Shown here piece after piece: positions 56,093 through 64,000 of a DNA stretch of 64,000 nt. The DNA comes from Methanocellaceae archaeon UBA148 (GTDB taxonomy: Archaea > Halobacteriota > UBA148). The stretch is taken from positions 1 to 64,000 of the forward strand of contig DAHG01000057.1 in NCBI GenBank assembly GCA_002495885.1, given 5' to 3'. A program made the position numbers and the translations under genes. Below the pieces are notes generated by a model. It made no database searches, had not been told where the DNA came from, and worked only from the letters and a program-made list of their open reading frames with translations. How positions within the stretch are numbered: position 1 is the first letter of the stretch; each line of letters starts with the position of its first letter.

Positions 56093-56353
56093 TTAATTCT
56101 CTTTACCTACAAACAAAAAGCAATGACAATGACCCTGCTCTTCTATCTCTTTTTTATGGTAAACACAAGGGCATACTGTTTCATCTTTATGAACTTTTCT
56201 GCAAGGACAATATTTTTTTCCAAATTTTTCCTCATTATTGATCAATCCTTTGATAAGAAGTTCAACTGCTTTTTCATTAGGATTTAATTTAAAGCCATTT
56301 TTTTCTGCATAATTTTTATATTCTTTAATTAACTTTTTGACTTTCTCGCTCAT
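56093..56353 (-). CDS. Ferredoxin-thioredoxin reductase catalytic-type protein
   Basis: 86 aa from ATG 56353 (an AGGA site lies just upstream; an ATG at 56377 gives 94 aa). The family's cluster and disulfide motifs are all present: KYCPCRKVH, VCPCVYHKKE and HCHCFLFV. FTR passes electrons from ferredoxin through a 4Fe-4S cluster to a disulfide, normally of thioredoxin. A thioredoxin gene lies 0.4 kb upstream on the same strand. No separate variable subunit is seen, as in other archaeal FTRs. Confidence 0.85.
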   Translation of the reverse strand: MSEKVKKLIKEYKNYAEKNGFKLNPNEKAVELLIKGLINNEEKFGKKYCPCRKVHKDETVCPCVYHKKEIEEQGHCHCFLFVGKEN

Positions 56354-56519
56354 ATCAATCCTCAATTTCAATCGCATTATTCAGACAAGCAAAACTGCGA
56401 GCCTCCACTTTCTGCATTTTTCAGGATGCTTAAAACTATGGTTTTTTTTTGTTCTCTATTTTAAAAACACCAAAAGGATAAGCTTCAACAAAATACCACA
56501 TCCATCGTATTTCTCTTTG

Positions 56520-56774
56520 TTAATTTTTATCCTCTCCCCCCTCCTTTTTATATTCTTTAGCTATTTTATAATCTTCTATTTTTTCGATGTTTTCTTGTGT
56601 TTCTATTGTAAATTTTACTTTCCTCCGCGTGCCAATCTCAGGTACAAATTGGGTTAAAAAATCAATAAACTTTTCATTATCCCCTTCGCATCCTACGTGG
56701 TTGTATTCCCTATTTCCAAGTATTTCCACTCTATTAAACAACCAACCTTCAAATGTTTTGTTCATTTTAATCAT
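56520..56774 (-). CDS. Hypothetical protein between thioredoxin and FTR
   Basis: 84 aa, alternative start at 56765. Composition is charged, with WLFNRVEILGNREYNHVG, FIDFLTQFVPEIG, KVKFTIETQE and a Glu/Lys tail. It overlaps the 3' end of the thioredoxin gene (ATGATTAA), so it is probably co-translated. No family recognised. Confidence 0.55.
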   Translation of the reverse strand: MIKMNKTFEGWLFNRVEILGNREYNHVGCEGDNEKFIDFLTQFVPEIGTRRKVKFTIETQENIEKIEDYKIAKEYKKEGGEDKN

Positions 56775-57171
56775 CTAAATGTTTTTTGATATACCCCATT
56801 ACTTGAGATTCTGGCAATGCACCAATGAATTCGTCAACAATTTTTTCATGCCTAAAAATTTTAACAGCAGGAATACTATTTATCCCATATAATTGACTTA
56901 GTTTTGGATTTTTGTCAACATTTACTTTAGCTAACACCATTTTTCCCCTGTGTTCTTCTGTAATTTTTTCTAAGGTGGGCCCAAGCATCAAACAAGGCAT
57001 ACACCATTCAGCCCAAAAATCAACAATAATAAGAAAATCGTTACTTTGTTTTATTACCTTTTCTTCAAAATTATTATCATTTACTTCGATTTTTATTTCA
57101 GTTTGACTTTTTTCTATTTTTTCCTTTAATTTCTTCATTTTTCTTCTCCTTATTTTTTCTAACTCGTTCAT
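56767..57171 (-). CDS. Thioredoxin with a basic N-terminal extension
   Basis: 134 aa. The thioredoxin fold with active site FWAEWCMPCLMLGP (redox Cys pair WCMPC) and cis-Pro in INSIPAVKIF. The first 25-30 residues, MNELEKIRRRKMKKLKEK, form a basic helix absent from classical thioredoxins but seen in some archaeal members. First gene of the minus-strand redox unit. Confidence 0.88.
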   Translation of the reverse strand: MNELEKIRRRKMKKLKEKIEKSQTEIKIEVNDNNFEEKVIKQSNDFLIIVDFWAEWCMPCLMLGPTLEKITEEHRGKMVLAKVNVDKNPKLSQLYGINSIPAVKIFRHEKIVDEFIGALPESQVMGYIKKHLDD

Positions 57172-57717
57172 ATTGTTCTCCCAATTACAATAATGATTAA
57201 AATAATCACTACTATTTTAAATAGCTTGCAGTATAGTGAAAAAATAAATAAGTTAAAATCACTAACTCCTTTCTCTAACTTCCTTTAAAATACTCAAGCA
57301 TTATTTGTTCTTTTCAAAAAAAAACCGAAACAAAGCTCCACTTCTATCCTCTTTTTTAGAAATACTTAAAAATGAAACATTTCTGGCCCCCTAATAATCT
57401 TTGATTTTCATGAAAAGAAGCAAAAAAAAAATTTGACGCATTTCTCTCGTCTTTCGGAAAGCCATACTCCCTACGGTCGAATTTATCAGTAATTCTCTGA
57501 TTTTTTGCCTTCGGCATCATTGCACTAAAAATCAACCGCTCCAAATATATTCGTGTGCAACTAACACGCATTAACCGACTACGCTCGGTTGCAACTCGCT
57601 CCGTCCAAATTTGCTAAGCTACGCTCCGCAAACTTCGGTTAATGCCATACGTTATACGCAATATTACTCGGATTTGATACGATAATTATTTAAAAGAGAA
57701 ATATTTGAAGATAGAAC
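57172..57717. other. Intergenic region between the thioredoxin unit and DUF202
   Basis: About 546 bases with no convincing gene (a 71-codon minus-strand frame at 57356-57571 lacks a ribosome site and family features). The left part is AT-rich promoter for the thioredoxin unit. The right part, from 57540, is more GC-rich and holds the inverted repeat element described separately. Confidence 0.5.
57561..57657. other. Palindromic element, attC-like layout (speculative)
   Basis: GCATTAACCGA (57568-57578) is the exact inverse of TCGGTTAATGC (57635-57645). Inside, TTTGC and GCAAA form a second pair. It is bounded by CTAAC on the left and CGTTATAC on the right. The layout is like the two elements around the HicAB remnant. 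The cores only partly fit integron attC consensus. Confidence 0.35.
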
Positions 57718-57966
57718 ATGAAAGAAACATATACAAGAAGAGACCACTTGGCGCAAGACAGAACTCATCTTGCGAATGAAAGAACGCTTTTAGCATATTG
57801 GAGGGCAGCACTTGCATTTTTAGTTTTAGGTGCGTTTTTAATCGGGTTTGTTCCTTTGATATATTCTGCGATATTGGCTTTAGTTTCAATGCTGTTTGGA
57901 GTTGTGTTGTTTATTTATGGTATTGCAAGGTATCTCAAATATAAGGAAAAAATAAATCATAGATAA
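57718..57966 (+). CDS. DUF202 membrane protein
   Basis: 82 aa. The N-terminus DHLAQDRTHLANERTLLAYW is the DUF202/YidH signature, followed by two or three membrane helices and a basic tail. The family's role is not established; the same fold occurs at the C-terminus of the yeast VTC polyphosphate polymerase complex. A VTC-domain gene lies 4 kb away in this window, which may be coincidence. Confidence 0.8.
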   Translation: MKETYTRRDHLAQDRTHLANERTLLAYWRAALAFLVLGAFLIGFVPLIYSAILALVSMLFGVVLFIYGIARYLKYKEKINHR

Positions 57967-58139
57967 TCAAACCCAATGTCATACTCTCGGTCGCTGTCAC
58001 TCTGGGAACTCTTCATTTTTAGGTGACGTACTTTAAAGTTCGGCTTCGGCTTAAGGTTATAAATTCTGCTGGTGAGTAGTATCGAATGTTTTTATATGTA
58101 AAGCACAAAATAAAATGATAACAGAGGGGTGGGTAAAGA

Positions 58140-59018
58140 ATGATGATAGAAATTTCACTTGCAATTATTGTAGTGCTCTTGATTTTATTGATTTTCTTGA
58201 CCTTGAAAAGCAAAAGAGTTGAATCGAAGGATATTGAGGCAGCCATATCAGGCACTTGGATAAAACTGGGCTTAGATGAAAAAATAGGCGCAGTTGAAAG
58301 CCATGCCAAAGACATCAGAGACAGTTATAAATCCTTTGAACAAATGCTTCGGGTGCCCACAGAAAGATCGTCTTTCGGAGAGTTCTCCCTGGAGACGATG
58401 CTTTCAGACCAGCTTCCACAGGATATGTACGGTATCAGAGAGCGAACCCTTGACGGGAAGATTCCAGACGCACACATAAGGTCAACGGTTGGGATTATTT
58501 GCATAGACTCCAAGTTTCCTTTGGATAATTTTGGAAAGATGTTAGATGCAGAAGATGTCAAGGAAAAAGAGGTTTTCAAAAAACAATTTATCAGGGATAC
58601 ACAAGGCCATCTCGACAAGATAGCCTGCGATTATGTATGCCCGGAAAAAGGTTCTGCGGAGTTTGCTTTCGCCTATATCCCCTCGGAGGGAATTTACTAT
58701 TTCCTAGTAAATGAGGCGTTTGATATGCTGCGGGAGTACACCAAGAGGGGAGTTCAGGTGGTATCGCCACTGACCATTTCCCATAAAATAGAACTCATAA
58801 AGGCAGGCGTTCATGCAAAGAAACTTTCAGAGGATATAGAAAAAGTGAGGGATAATCTCGTCAGGCTATCGCAGCGGTTCGGAGAGGTCGATGAGGTATG
58901 GCGCATTTTTTACAGAACTCACTTTAAAAATTTGGAAACCAAGGCAGAAGAATTGGATTATGCCTATAACAAACTAAGAGATGAATTTGAAAGAGTCTCA
59001 AAGATGTCTGAGGAGTGA
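58140..59018 (+). CDS. RmuC-family protein
   Basis: 292 aa. One N-terminal membrane helix (residues 4-22), a short linker and the RmuC nuclease-like domain: SSFGEFSLETMLSDQL, IPDAHIRSTVGIICIDSKFP, YIPSEGIYYFLVNEAFDML, VQVVSPLTIS. Bacterial RmuC limits recombination at inverted repeats; archaeal members are untested. It ends in a coiled coil. Single gene with a GAGGGGTGGG ribosome-site region. Confidence 0.8.
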   Translation: MMIEISLAIIVVLLILLIFLTLKSKRVESKDIEAAISGTWIKLGLDEKIGAVESHAKDIRDSYKSFEQMLRVPTERSSFGEFSLETMLSDQLPQDMYGIRERTLDGKIPDAHIRSTVGIICIDSKFPLDNFGKMLDAEDVKEKEVFKKQFIRDTQGHLDKIACDYVCPEKGSAEFAFAYIPSEGIYYFLVNEAFDMLREYTKRGVQVVSPLTISHKIELIKAGVHAKKLSEDIEKVRDNLVRLSQRFGEVDEVWRIFYRTHFKNLETKAEELDYAYNKLRDEFERVSKMSEE

Positions 59019-59182
59019 GATGGATTAGGCAGTTTTAGAAATATGGAGGGGAGCAGAATATAATATAACTGAACTTGGACCTCGAGTCCAAGAAGTATAG
59101 AGTGATCTGGAAGTTCGATGAGAAGACTGGGAAGTGGACTGTAAGTTTTGGAAGAGATTGAGTAAAAAGATATATTTTGAGT

Positions 59183-59211
59183 AAAAATCGGAACTCTTAA
59201 AGAATACTCTC
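59183..59211. repeat. Short interspersed repeat copy 2 (AAAAATCGGAACTCTTAA)
   Basis: Match of the 36787-36817 sequence, placed between the converging ends of the rmuC and DUF4353 genes. A short leftover frame just before it (59075-59161, reading KFDEKTGKWTVSFGRD at its end) has no start and looks like a gene scrap. Confidence 0.5.
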
Positions 59212-59212
59212 T

Positions 59213-60919
59213 TCAGGGGCGCCTGACACCTTGGAAACCGCCGTCATATGAACCTACATTAGTTACCATACTTGAAATTGTAAAGCTGGTAATCTGGGTG
59301 CCAGCAGTATATGTTCCGCCAGAGTACAGACCATCGGTAACGGAACCGGATGAACTGCCTCCAGAGTAAACACTATAGTTTTTACCGTTTTCCAGTTTGG
59401 GTGAGCATAACACTACTGACTGATACGCTTTTGTCGGTACAAACGTGAGAATTTCTTCGCCGTCTTCGGTTTCAATGTGAATTATTGTGTTTGCTGATAG
59501 TGCTGACGAGAAAGTAAGCTTCACCGAATGTTGGGTTGATGACATGCTGGGAGCTTGTGCCATACCTGAGCTGCCTACTGCAACAAGAAAACCACCAGAA
59601 ATTTCAAAAGCACCACTATAATCCAAAGCTCCGTTGTCGTTTCTTGTAGGACCGTTTATGATGATAACACCTCTGGTCATACTGATTGGACCGTTGATGT
59701 CAAGACCGTCACCTGTTGCATCAATTGCGATATATCCACCGTTAATGTAAAGGTAGTTGTCGCTGGCAGAGTTGAAGTTAGCTTGACCCAGTCGTCCAGG
59801 CCAACCATTTATTGCACCCCCATTATTACTACTAACAGCGTTTATACCGTCATCACTTGCAACAAGGTGAATGGTTCCACCATTAATTGTAATAGTTGAG
59901 CTTTCTATGCCTTCGTAGCATTTCGTAATTCTTATATCGCCACCATTAATTTCCAAGGTAGAATTCGAATGTATTGCGTCATCTCTGGAGGCTAAAATAA
60001 GATTTCCGTTGATTATTGTTATGCTGTCCTCTGAATGAATGGAATCATCAGAAGAGTCGATATTGATGTTACCGTCCGTAATTTTTATATCAACGCCAGC
60101 TTTTAGTCCTTTGGCCCCTGAATATATTTTTATATTGCCGCCGCCAATAGTAAGGCTTGTTTCGGCCTGAATACCGTCCTTTTCGGCATTGATATTTATA
60201 GTACCGCTTTCTATGGAAATATATCCCTTTTCTGGATCTTCATTATTATTGGATTGCATTCCATCAGCACCTGCGTTCACTGTGATTTTTGCGTTTTTGA
60301 CAACAATGGAGTCCCTGCCCTTTATACCATCGTTTACGGCGTTTACAGTAATATTGCCACCTGTGATTTTAAAGTCGTCCTTGCTTTGAATTCCGTTGTT
60401 GTAGTGTGCATTGACTGTCAGTGAACCGTTGCCGTTTATGGCGAGATTATCCTTACTGAAAATTGCTGCATTGGGATCGTCAGATGTTGAATTCTTAAAT
60501 ACGTAGTATTCTCCGTCTGTTACGTAATTTTTAGTGCCATCTGCTAGGAGGATTATCGTTTCTTCTGCATTAATGGCATAAATAGGGGAGCTAGTAGAAC
60601 AAGAAATATCCACTCCGTTTAGAATGAGCGTCACTGTATCCGTTCCCTTGGCATTCACTATGATCTGTCCGTCATCCAAGGTACCACTTATGTCGTAAGT
60701 ACCTGCGTTCATGATTGTTATTATACTGCCGTCAACTATTGCCCCACCCCCACTCAAAGTTATCGAATTGCCTTCCAAAGCAACATAGGACTTTTCGGAG
60801 TTGTTCCTGCTGTAAGTCTCCAAAACCTCCTCAGTGCCCTCTGTACCTGTACCATCGTAATATGAAATAAGGAGAAGGGTAAAAGTTAATATCAATAATA
60901 ATGCTATTATTTTTTTCAT
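59213..60919 (-). CDS. Secreted beta-helix carbohydrate-binding-domain protein (DUF4353)
   Basis: 568 aa with a signal peptide (MKKIIALLLILTFTLLLISYY). The body has about 15 repeats of a parallel beta-helix type, with recurring units such as INGGTIHLVASDDGINA, GGNITVNAVNDGIKG and INADKDGIQA-like turns. The end is a Ser/Gly-rich region (YSGGSSSGSVTDGLYSGG). This is the DUF4353 carbohydrate-binding protein that in bacteria is encoded beside CotH kinase, VTC-domain and DUF4956 genes. The last two are upstream here in the same order. Confidence 0.85.
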   Translation of the reverse strand: MKKIIALLLILTFTLLLISYYDGTGTEGTEEVLETYSRNNSEKSYVALEGNSITLSGGGAIVDGSIITIMNAGTYDISGTLDDGQIIVNAKGTDTVTLILNGVDISCSTSSPIYAINAEETIILLADGTKNYVTDGEYYVFKNSTSDDPNAAIFSKDNLAINGNGSLTVNAHYNNGIQSKDDFKITGGNITVNAVNDGIKGRDSIVVKNAKITVNAGADGMQSNNNEDPEKGYISIESGTININAEKDGIQAETSLTIGGGNIKIYSGAKGLKAGVDIKITDGNINIDSSDDSIHSEDSITIINGNLILASRDDAIHSNSTLEINGGDIRITKCYEGIESSTITINGGTIHLVASDDGINAVSSNNGGAINGWPGRLGQANFNSASDNYLYINGGYIAIDATGDGLDINGPISMTRGVIIINGPTRNDNGALDYSGAFEISGGFLVAVGSSGMAQAPSMSSTQHSVKLTFSSALSANTIIHIETEDGEEILTFVPTKAYQSVVLCSPKLENGKNYSVYSGGSSSGSVTDGLYSGGTYTAGTQITSFTISSMVTNVGSYDGGFQGVRRP

Positions 60920-60968
60920 ATATCTAGATGCTCCAATGCTTTAGCTTTAAGGAGTTTCCCATAATTGT

Positions 60969-61634
60969 TCAAGACACATAATCCCCATTGTAACTGACCA
61001 ATGCCGCGTCCTTAACACCGTCGATATCCAAAAGCTTGTCCACCTGATAGCTTTCTTCTTTCTTCATACGAACTTCGAGCATCAACTCAATACCAGCAGC
61101 TGTTATTGTTCTGGACCTGAGTTTATGTTTAGGTAGGGCTTTCTGTACCGATGCTTCGGACTTATTCTGATAGTGGACTACCAGCAGATAAGGTTCTGCA
61201 CCACGAATATCCGCTTTGCACAATACAAATACCATAGCACCGATAATGGGAGTCGCCACAATTGCAACCATATATAATGCCGCACCACAGGTGATACCAA
61301 CCGCGATTGCCCAGAAAGTAAAGATTACATCTGTAGGGTCCTTGATAGCAGCACGAAAACGCACGATGCTAAGAGCTCCAATCATTCCCAGAGATAGGGC
61401 GATATTAGAGCTGATGGGAATTATTATCATTGCGGTTACAAGAGCGGTCAAAACCAGGCCAACGTTAAAGTTCCTGGTGTAAAGCACTCCTCTGAAGGTC
61501 TTCCGATAGATATAGAAGATAAACAAGGATATGATGAATGTTAACAGCAGTGACAATATGACTCGCTCGACGGTGAGCTCCTGATAGGTGGTAGTGGGAT
61601 TCAATAATGAATCCATCAGCTCGTTTAAGTCCAT
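60969..61634 (-). CDS. DUF4956 membrane protein
   Basis: 221 aa. Four membrane helices in the first 140 residues (LLTFIISLFIFYIYRKTF, VLTALVTAMIIIPI, LSLGMIGALSIVRFRAAIKD, AIAVGITCGAALYMVAIV), then a cytosolic alpha/beta domain. The SIVRFRAAIKDPTD segment is the DUF4956 signature. Partner of VTC-domain proteins in bacterial gene clusters. Ribosome site GGAG, 9 bases before the ATG. Confidence 0.85.
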   Translation of the reverse strand: MDLNELMDSLLNPTTTYQELTVERVILSLLLTFIISLFIFYIYRKTFRGVLYTRNFNVGLVLTALVTAMIIIPISSNIALSLGMIGALSIVRFRAAIKDPTDVIFTFWAIAVGITCGAALYMVAIVATPIIGAMVFVLCKADIRGAEPYLLVVHYQNKSEASVQKALPKHKLRSRTITAAGIELMLEVRMKKEESYQVDKLLDIDGVKDAALVSYNGDYVS

Positions 61635-61786
61635 GTTATCATCTCCGCTTCACACGGTTCCAAAGATTCTTGGTGGTGACCAAATGTTCTTTTTTCGATA
61701 CTTATTTGCATTTTTTCATTTGTCAAAAACATGCCCCCCCTATAGATCAATTTTAATTTCTTGTTCATAATTTCATGAGAGGTCAT

Positions 61787-62485
61787 TCATTGATCCTCCC
61801 AATCATTATATTTGTTGAATTTCTTACTGATTACAAACTTTCCTGTTGCTTGCCATGGGCGAATAGTACTTGGAAGCAAACCACGGACAACCCGGGGCAA
61901 CACATTATCATATTTGATTTCCAATATTATGGGATAATCAGTGATTCCCATGGTGAAAGCATCTTTATTGAAAAGTTCCAATGAGTTAAGACCTGTATGC
62001 AGGTCGATGTCAAACGTGATACGGACATTGCCCACCGGGTGAACATAAGCCTCACGATAATATTCTACGAGTACATTGGGTCGCAGGAGGTTACGTCGAT
62101 ATTCTAAATAGAAAGCCCTCAGAAGACGACTCTCTGATTTGGCAAGGAAAGCTACATTTCCTGCTAGGATGCGGTCCGCCTCCTCTCGGGTAAGATTCAC
62201 TCTCTCCTTGCTGACGTAGTAATCTATCTTGCTTTTTCGTTCTAGATTGATGAAATCATCGCTAAGGTTGTAGATTCTTATTCGGTATTTCTTTCGACGC
62301 GCGATCCCTGCCTGTTTCTCGAAGAGGGCAGTGTTCCTGAAGTCATCAAAGTAGAGACTTCTGACGTGATAACGCCCGTCAGGTCCTGCATGGGAGTCCG
62401 GTTTAAGAGCAACCATAAGCTCTCTCCTAAGGAGCTGGTGCTGCATATTGTTAACACAGTATTTCAACTCATGTCGGAGTGGCAT
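61787..62485 (-). CDS. VTC-domain protein (polyphosphate-polymerase-like)
   Basis: 232 aa. The tunnel-shaped VTC domain of polyphosphate polymerases is visible: RHELKYCV (Lys), VRSLYFDDFRNTALFEK, KKYRIRIYN (Arg pair), INLERKSKID (Lys), RPNVLVEYYREAYV and PIILEIKYDN (Glu and Lys). The basic residues lining the tunnel in yeast Vtc4 all have counterparts. There is no SPX domain or membrane segment. First gene of the VTC-DUF4956-DUF4353 unit, with ribosome site GGGAGGGA. Confidence 0.85.
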   Translation of the reverse strand: MPLRHELKYCVNNMQHQLLRRELMVALKPDSHAGPDGRYHVRSLYFDDFRNTALFEKQAGIARRKKYRIRIYNLSDDFINLERKSKIDYYVSKERVNLTREEADRILAGNVAFLAKSESRLLRAFYLEYRRNLLRPNVLVEYYREAYVHPVGNVRITFDIDLHTGLNSLELFNKDAFTMGITDYPIILEIKYDNVLPRVVRGLLPSTIRPWQATGKFVISKKFNKYNDWEDQ

Positions 62486-63104
62486 TCCCTCCCGCTCAAT
62501 CGTTTATCATTCCTCCTCATTATGTTTCTTCTGACAGCAATTACGGTGGCCATAACGATTATTACCAAAATTATGGGTAATGGCAATAATCAAATTGGAT
62601 ACCCATCATCATACAATCGCTCACCATTTGTCCAAATCGGACTCGTAACAGACAGATTTTCTCATTTCAACCCCTGCATCTGATACGCGCCTTTATGAGA
62701 TATTCTTCACATATCTTTATTTATTTTTTTCAAATTTTTTCCAGATTTCATCCCAAATCTAGATAAAAATTGACTTATTTCCCTCAACTTCCCCCAGACA
62801 AAAAATCTTGAAAGTCAGATCTAGTTAAATGATTACTTTGACCATGGATATCGCGAGAGGTTTTTGGGTGGGATGAAAACATCAGGATAATGGTGTAAGA
62901 TAACGGGTCGAAAAACGCTGGAGATAATAGAGGTGTGAAAATATTTTTTTGGTGAATCTTATGATAACTATTCTATTATGCTCATTTCATGCTTTATTCG
63001 TAATTTACTTATCTTTCATTTTTGGGGGGCGACATAAGCGAAACTCAAAATGAGTTAAGAGTTACAATTATTTGAATAATTTTTTTTATGATCCAGTATT
63101 TAAT
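62486..63104. other. Intergenic region upstream of the VTC unit
   Basis: About 620 bases. A 105-codon plus-strand frame overlaps the VTC start and lacks family features, so it is rejected. On the minus strand only very short frames occur. The stretch 62700-63100 is AT-rich with no structure that I could recognise. Confidence 0.5.
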
Positions 63105-63714
63105 TCATTTTCCTGAAGATTTTTCCAGTGATTTTCTGATCTTAACCAGTTCATCAAGAATTTTCGAGTTGATGTCCTCTTCATAGGTTTCTACTGCTAC
63201 TGGTTTTTTGCCTCTGACAAATCCCATTATCAACTCTCTTAATTCCTCAAACTGCCCCAACCCCTCTATTTTTATCTCAGCCTTTCCACCGGATGGGGCC
63301 GAATAGCTGGCGGTTTGGATTTTGAGGGAAGCTATCCCAAGCATTCTTGATATAGGACCCTGAGCGATGTCGATATTGGTTATCCTGTTGTAAGGCACAA
63401 TTCCAGTATTTTTGAACCAAACCCCTCTTCTCCACACCACTTCATTGTCAGTAAGTTTGTAAAGCATCGTATCGTAGTATTTTGGAATCCAATAGGCTAC
63501 GAAAATCAAAAGAGTCAGAAGAGGCACTAAAACGACAAAAGTAACTACAAACGGAGCATTGTTCAGATGCCTGCCCTATAAAGTACACCAGTGGGATACA
63601 CCAGGGTAAAATACCGAAAAGAGTTCCGAGCATCAAATAAATGTAATAAAGACTTTTAAATTGCTGGGATGGCCTAAATTCTTTACCGACCTTTGTGTTA
63701 AGGGCTGTTTTCAT
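63105..63714 (-). pseudogene. Membrane PH-domain (bPH2/YdbS-like) protein with one frameshift
   Basis: Two minus-strand frames join into one protein of about 200 aa. The first gives TKVGKEFRPSQQFKSLYYIY and a membrane helix to PLVYFIG. After the GGG at 63574-63576 the other frame continues RHLNNAPFVVTFVVLVPLLT, then the PH-like domain with LTDNEVVWRRGVWFKNTGIV, YNRITNIDIAQGPISRMLGI and QTASYSAPSG. One extra G explains the break. Such proteins are common membrane proteins of unknown role. Confidence 0.75.
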
Positions 63715-63894
63715 GGCCGTCACTTTTAATATTTATATTAATTCAATCTATACTTAACTTTTATGTTTTAAATAACCATTGCACCCATCATTTTAGCTAA
63801 GTATAAAGGCGGAAAAAACTAGATATAGTAAAGGTTTGAAAACTTTATAGTAGATGTTGGACAATATAATATATCCAAAGAGGGGGAATTTAAG

Positions 63895-64000
63895 ATGTTG
63901 AGTACAAATTTGAAACATCTCGAAACAGAACAAGAGATCAAAGAAGTCTTGGAGAACAATGAAAATGTTATGGTTTGTTGCGGGAGAATGGGGGCGATGT
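63895..64000 (+). CDS. Start of a small protein, cut by the window end
   Basis: ATG 63895 follows AGAGGGGGA (63879-63887) and a TATA-like TATAATATAT further upstream. The 35 visible codons read LKHLETEQEIKEVLENNENV then MVCCGRMG. The Cys pair after a hydrophobic strand suggests a thioredoxin-like fold, but the rest is outside the window. Confidence 0.5.
   Translation, partial: MLSTNLKHLETEQEIKEVLENNENVMVCCGRMGAM

Noticed and set aside
57356..57571. 71-codon minus-strand frame between thioredoxin and DUF202
   Set aside because: No ribosome site, no conserved pattern, and it runs into the palindromic element.
59075..59161. Short frame ending KFDEKTGKWTVSFGRD
   Set aside because: Only 28 codons from a TTG with a stop just before it and no ribosome site; at best a gene scrap.
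62366..62683. 105-codon plus-strand frame overlapping the VTC start
   Set aside because: It overlaps the conserved N-terminus and ribosome site of the VTC gene, and shows no family features.

Overview
The window is archaeal. It carries coenzyme F420 genes (cofC, cofG, cofH), a group II chaperonin (thermosome), ribosomal protein S17e, an archaeal ThiD-ThiN fusion, small-type PurL with PurS and PurQ, and a complete siroheme-dependent (Ahb) heme pathway. Together with a bacterial-type DnaK/DnaJ/GrpE set, this fits a mesophilic methanogen or methane/alkane-oxidising relative in the Methanosarcinales/ANME/Syntrophoarchaeum neighbourhood of the Halobacteriota. No mcr or mtr gene is in the window, so the placement is inference. 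Layout: 0.1-7.4 kb holds ilvE, the F420 genes and purS-purL-purQ. 7.6-17.8 kb is an unusual cluster: a cytosolic periplasmic-binding-fold protein, a UbiA-type prenyltransferase, four radical SAM enzymes (three are paralogues with a shared N-terminal domain), a geranylgeranyl-reductase-type flavoprotein and a chorismate-lyase-like protein. I infer a pathway for a prenylated aromatic redox lipid (methanophenazine or quinone-like). It is interrupted at 10.6-12.4 kb by accessory genes (nuclease-like protein, HicB with a dead HicA). 17.9-20.3 kb holds a CBS-DRTGG pyrophosphatase and two small membrane proteins. 20.7-23.9 kb is a damaged island of PIN/GNAT/nuclease-like/ASCH proteins carrying four homopolymer frameshifts. 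24.2-26.6 kb is a two-gene unit of a DUF1786 protein and a B12-binding radical SAM enzyme. 27.0-36.8 kb has every enzyme from glutamyl-tRNA to siroheme and heme b in one head-to-tail cluster: ahbD-ahbA-ahbB-precorrin-2 dehydrogenase, then hemA-hemB-hemL-hemC-cobA-hemD-ahbC. 36.9-42.5 kb is the chaperone block grpE-dnaK-dnaJ and thermosome. 42.5-48.5 kb is an accessory island: restriction-modification pair, SWIM/DDE insertion sequence, PIN toxin with a small partner, AbrB-like protein and PrsW-like protease. Two copies of a TAAAGTC repeat array flank its first part. 48.7-53.1 kb holds thiDN, rps17e, dapA, dapB and asd (thiamine and lysine/diaminopimelate/aspartate-family metabolism). 53.2-57.7 kb is a second accessory region: nuclease-helicase, then an HTH / CoA-binding / ferredoxin-thioredoxin-reductase-like / thioredoxin unit. 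57.7-64 kb holds DUF202, RmuC, a bacterial-looking DUF4353-DUF4956-VTC unit, a frameshifted PH-domain gene and a gene start cut by the window end. No tRNA, rRNA or CRISPR array was recognised.
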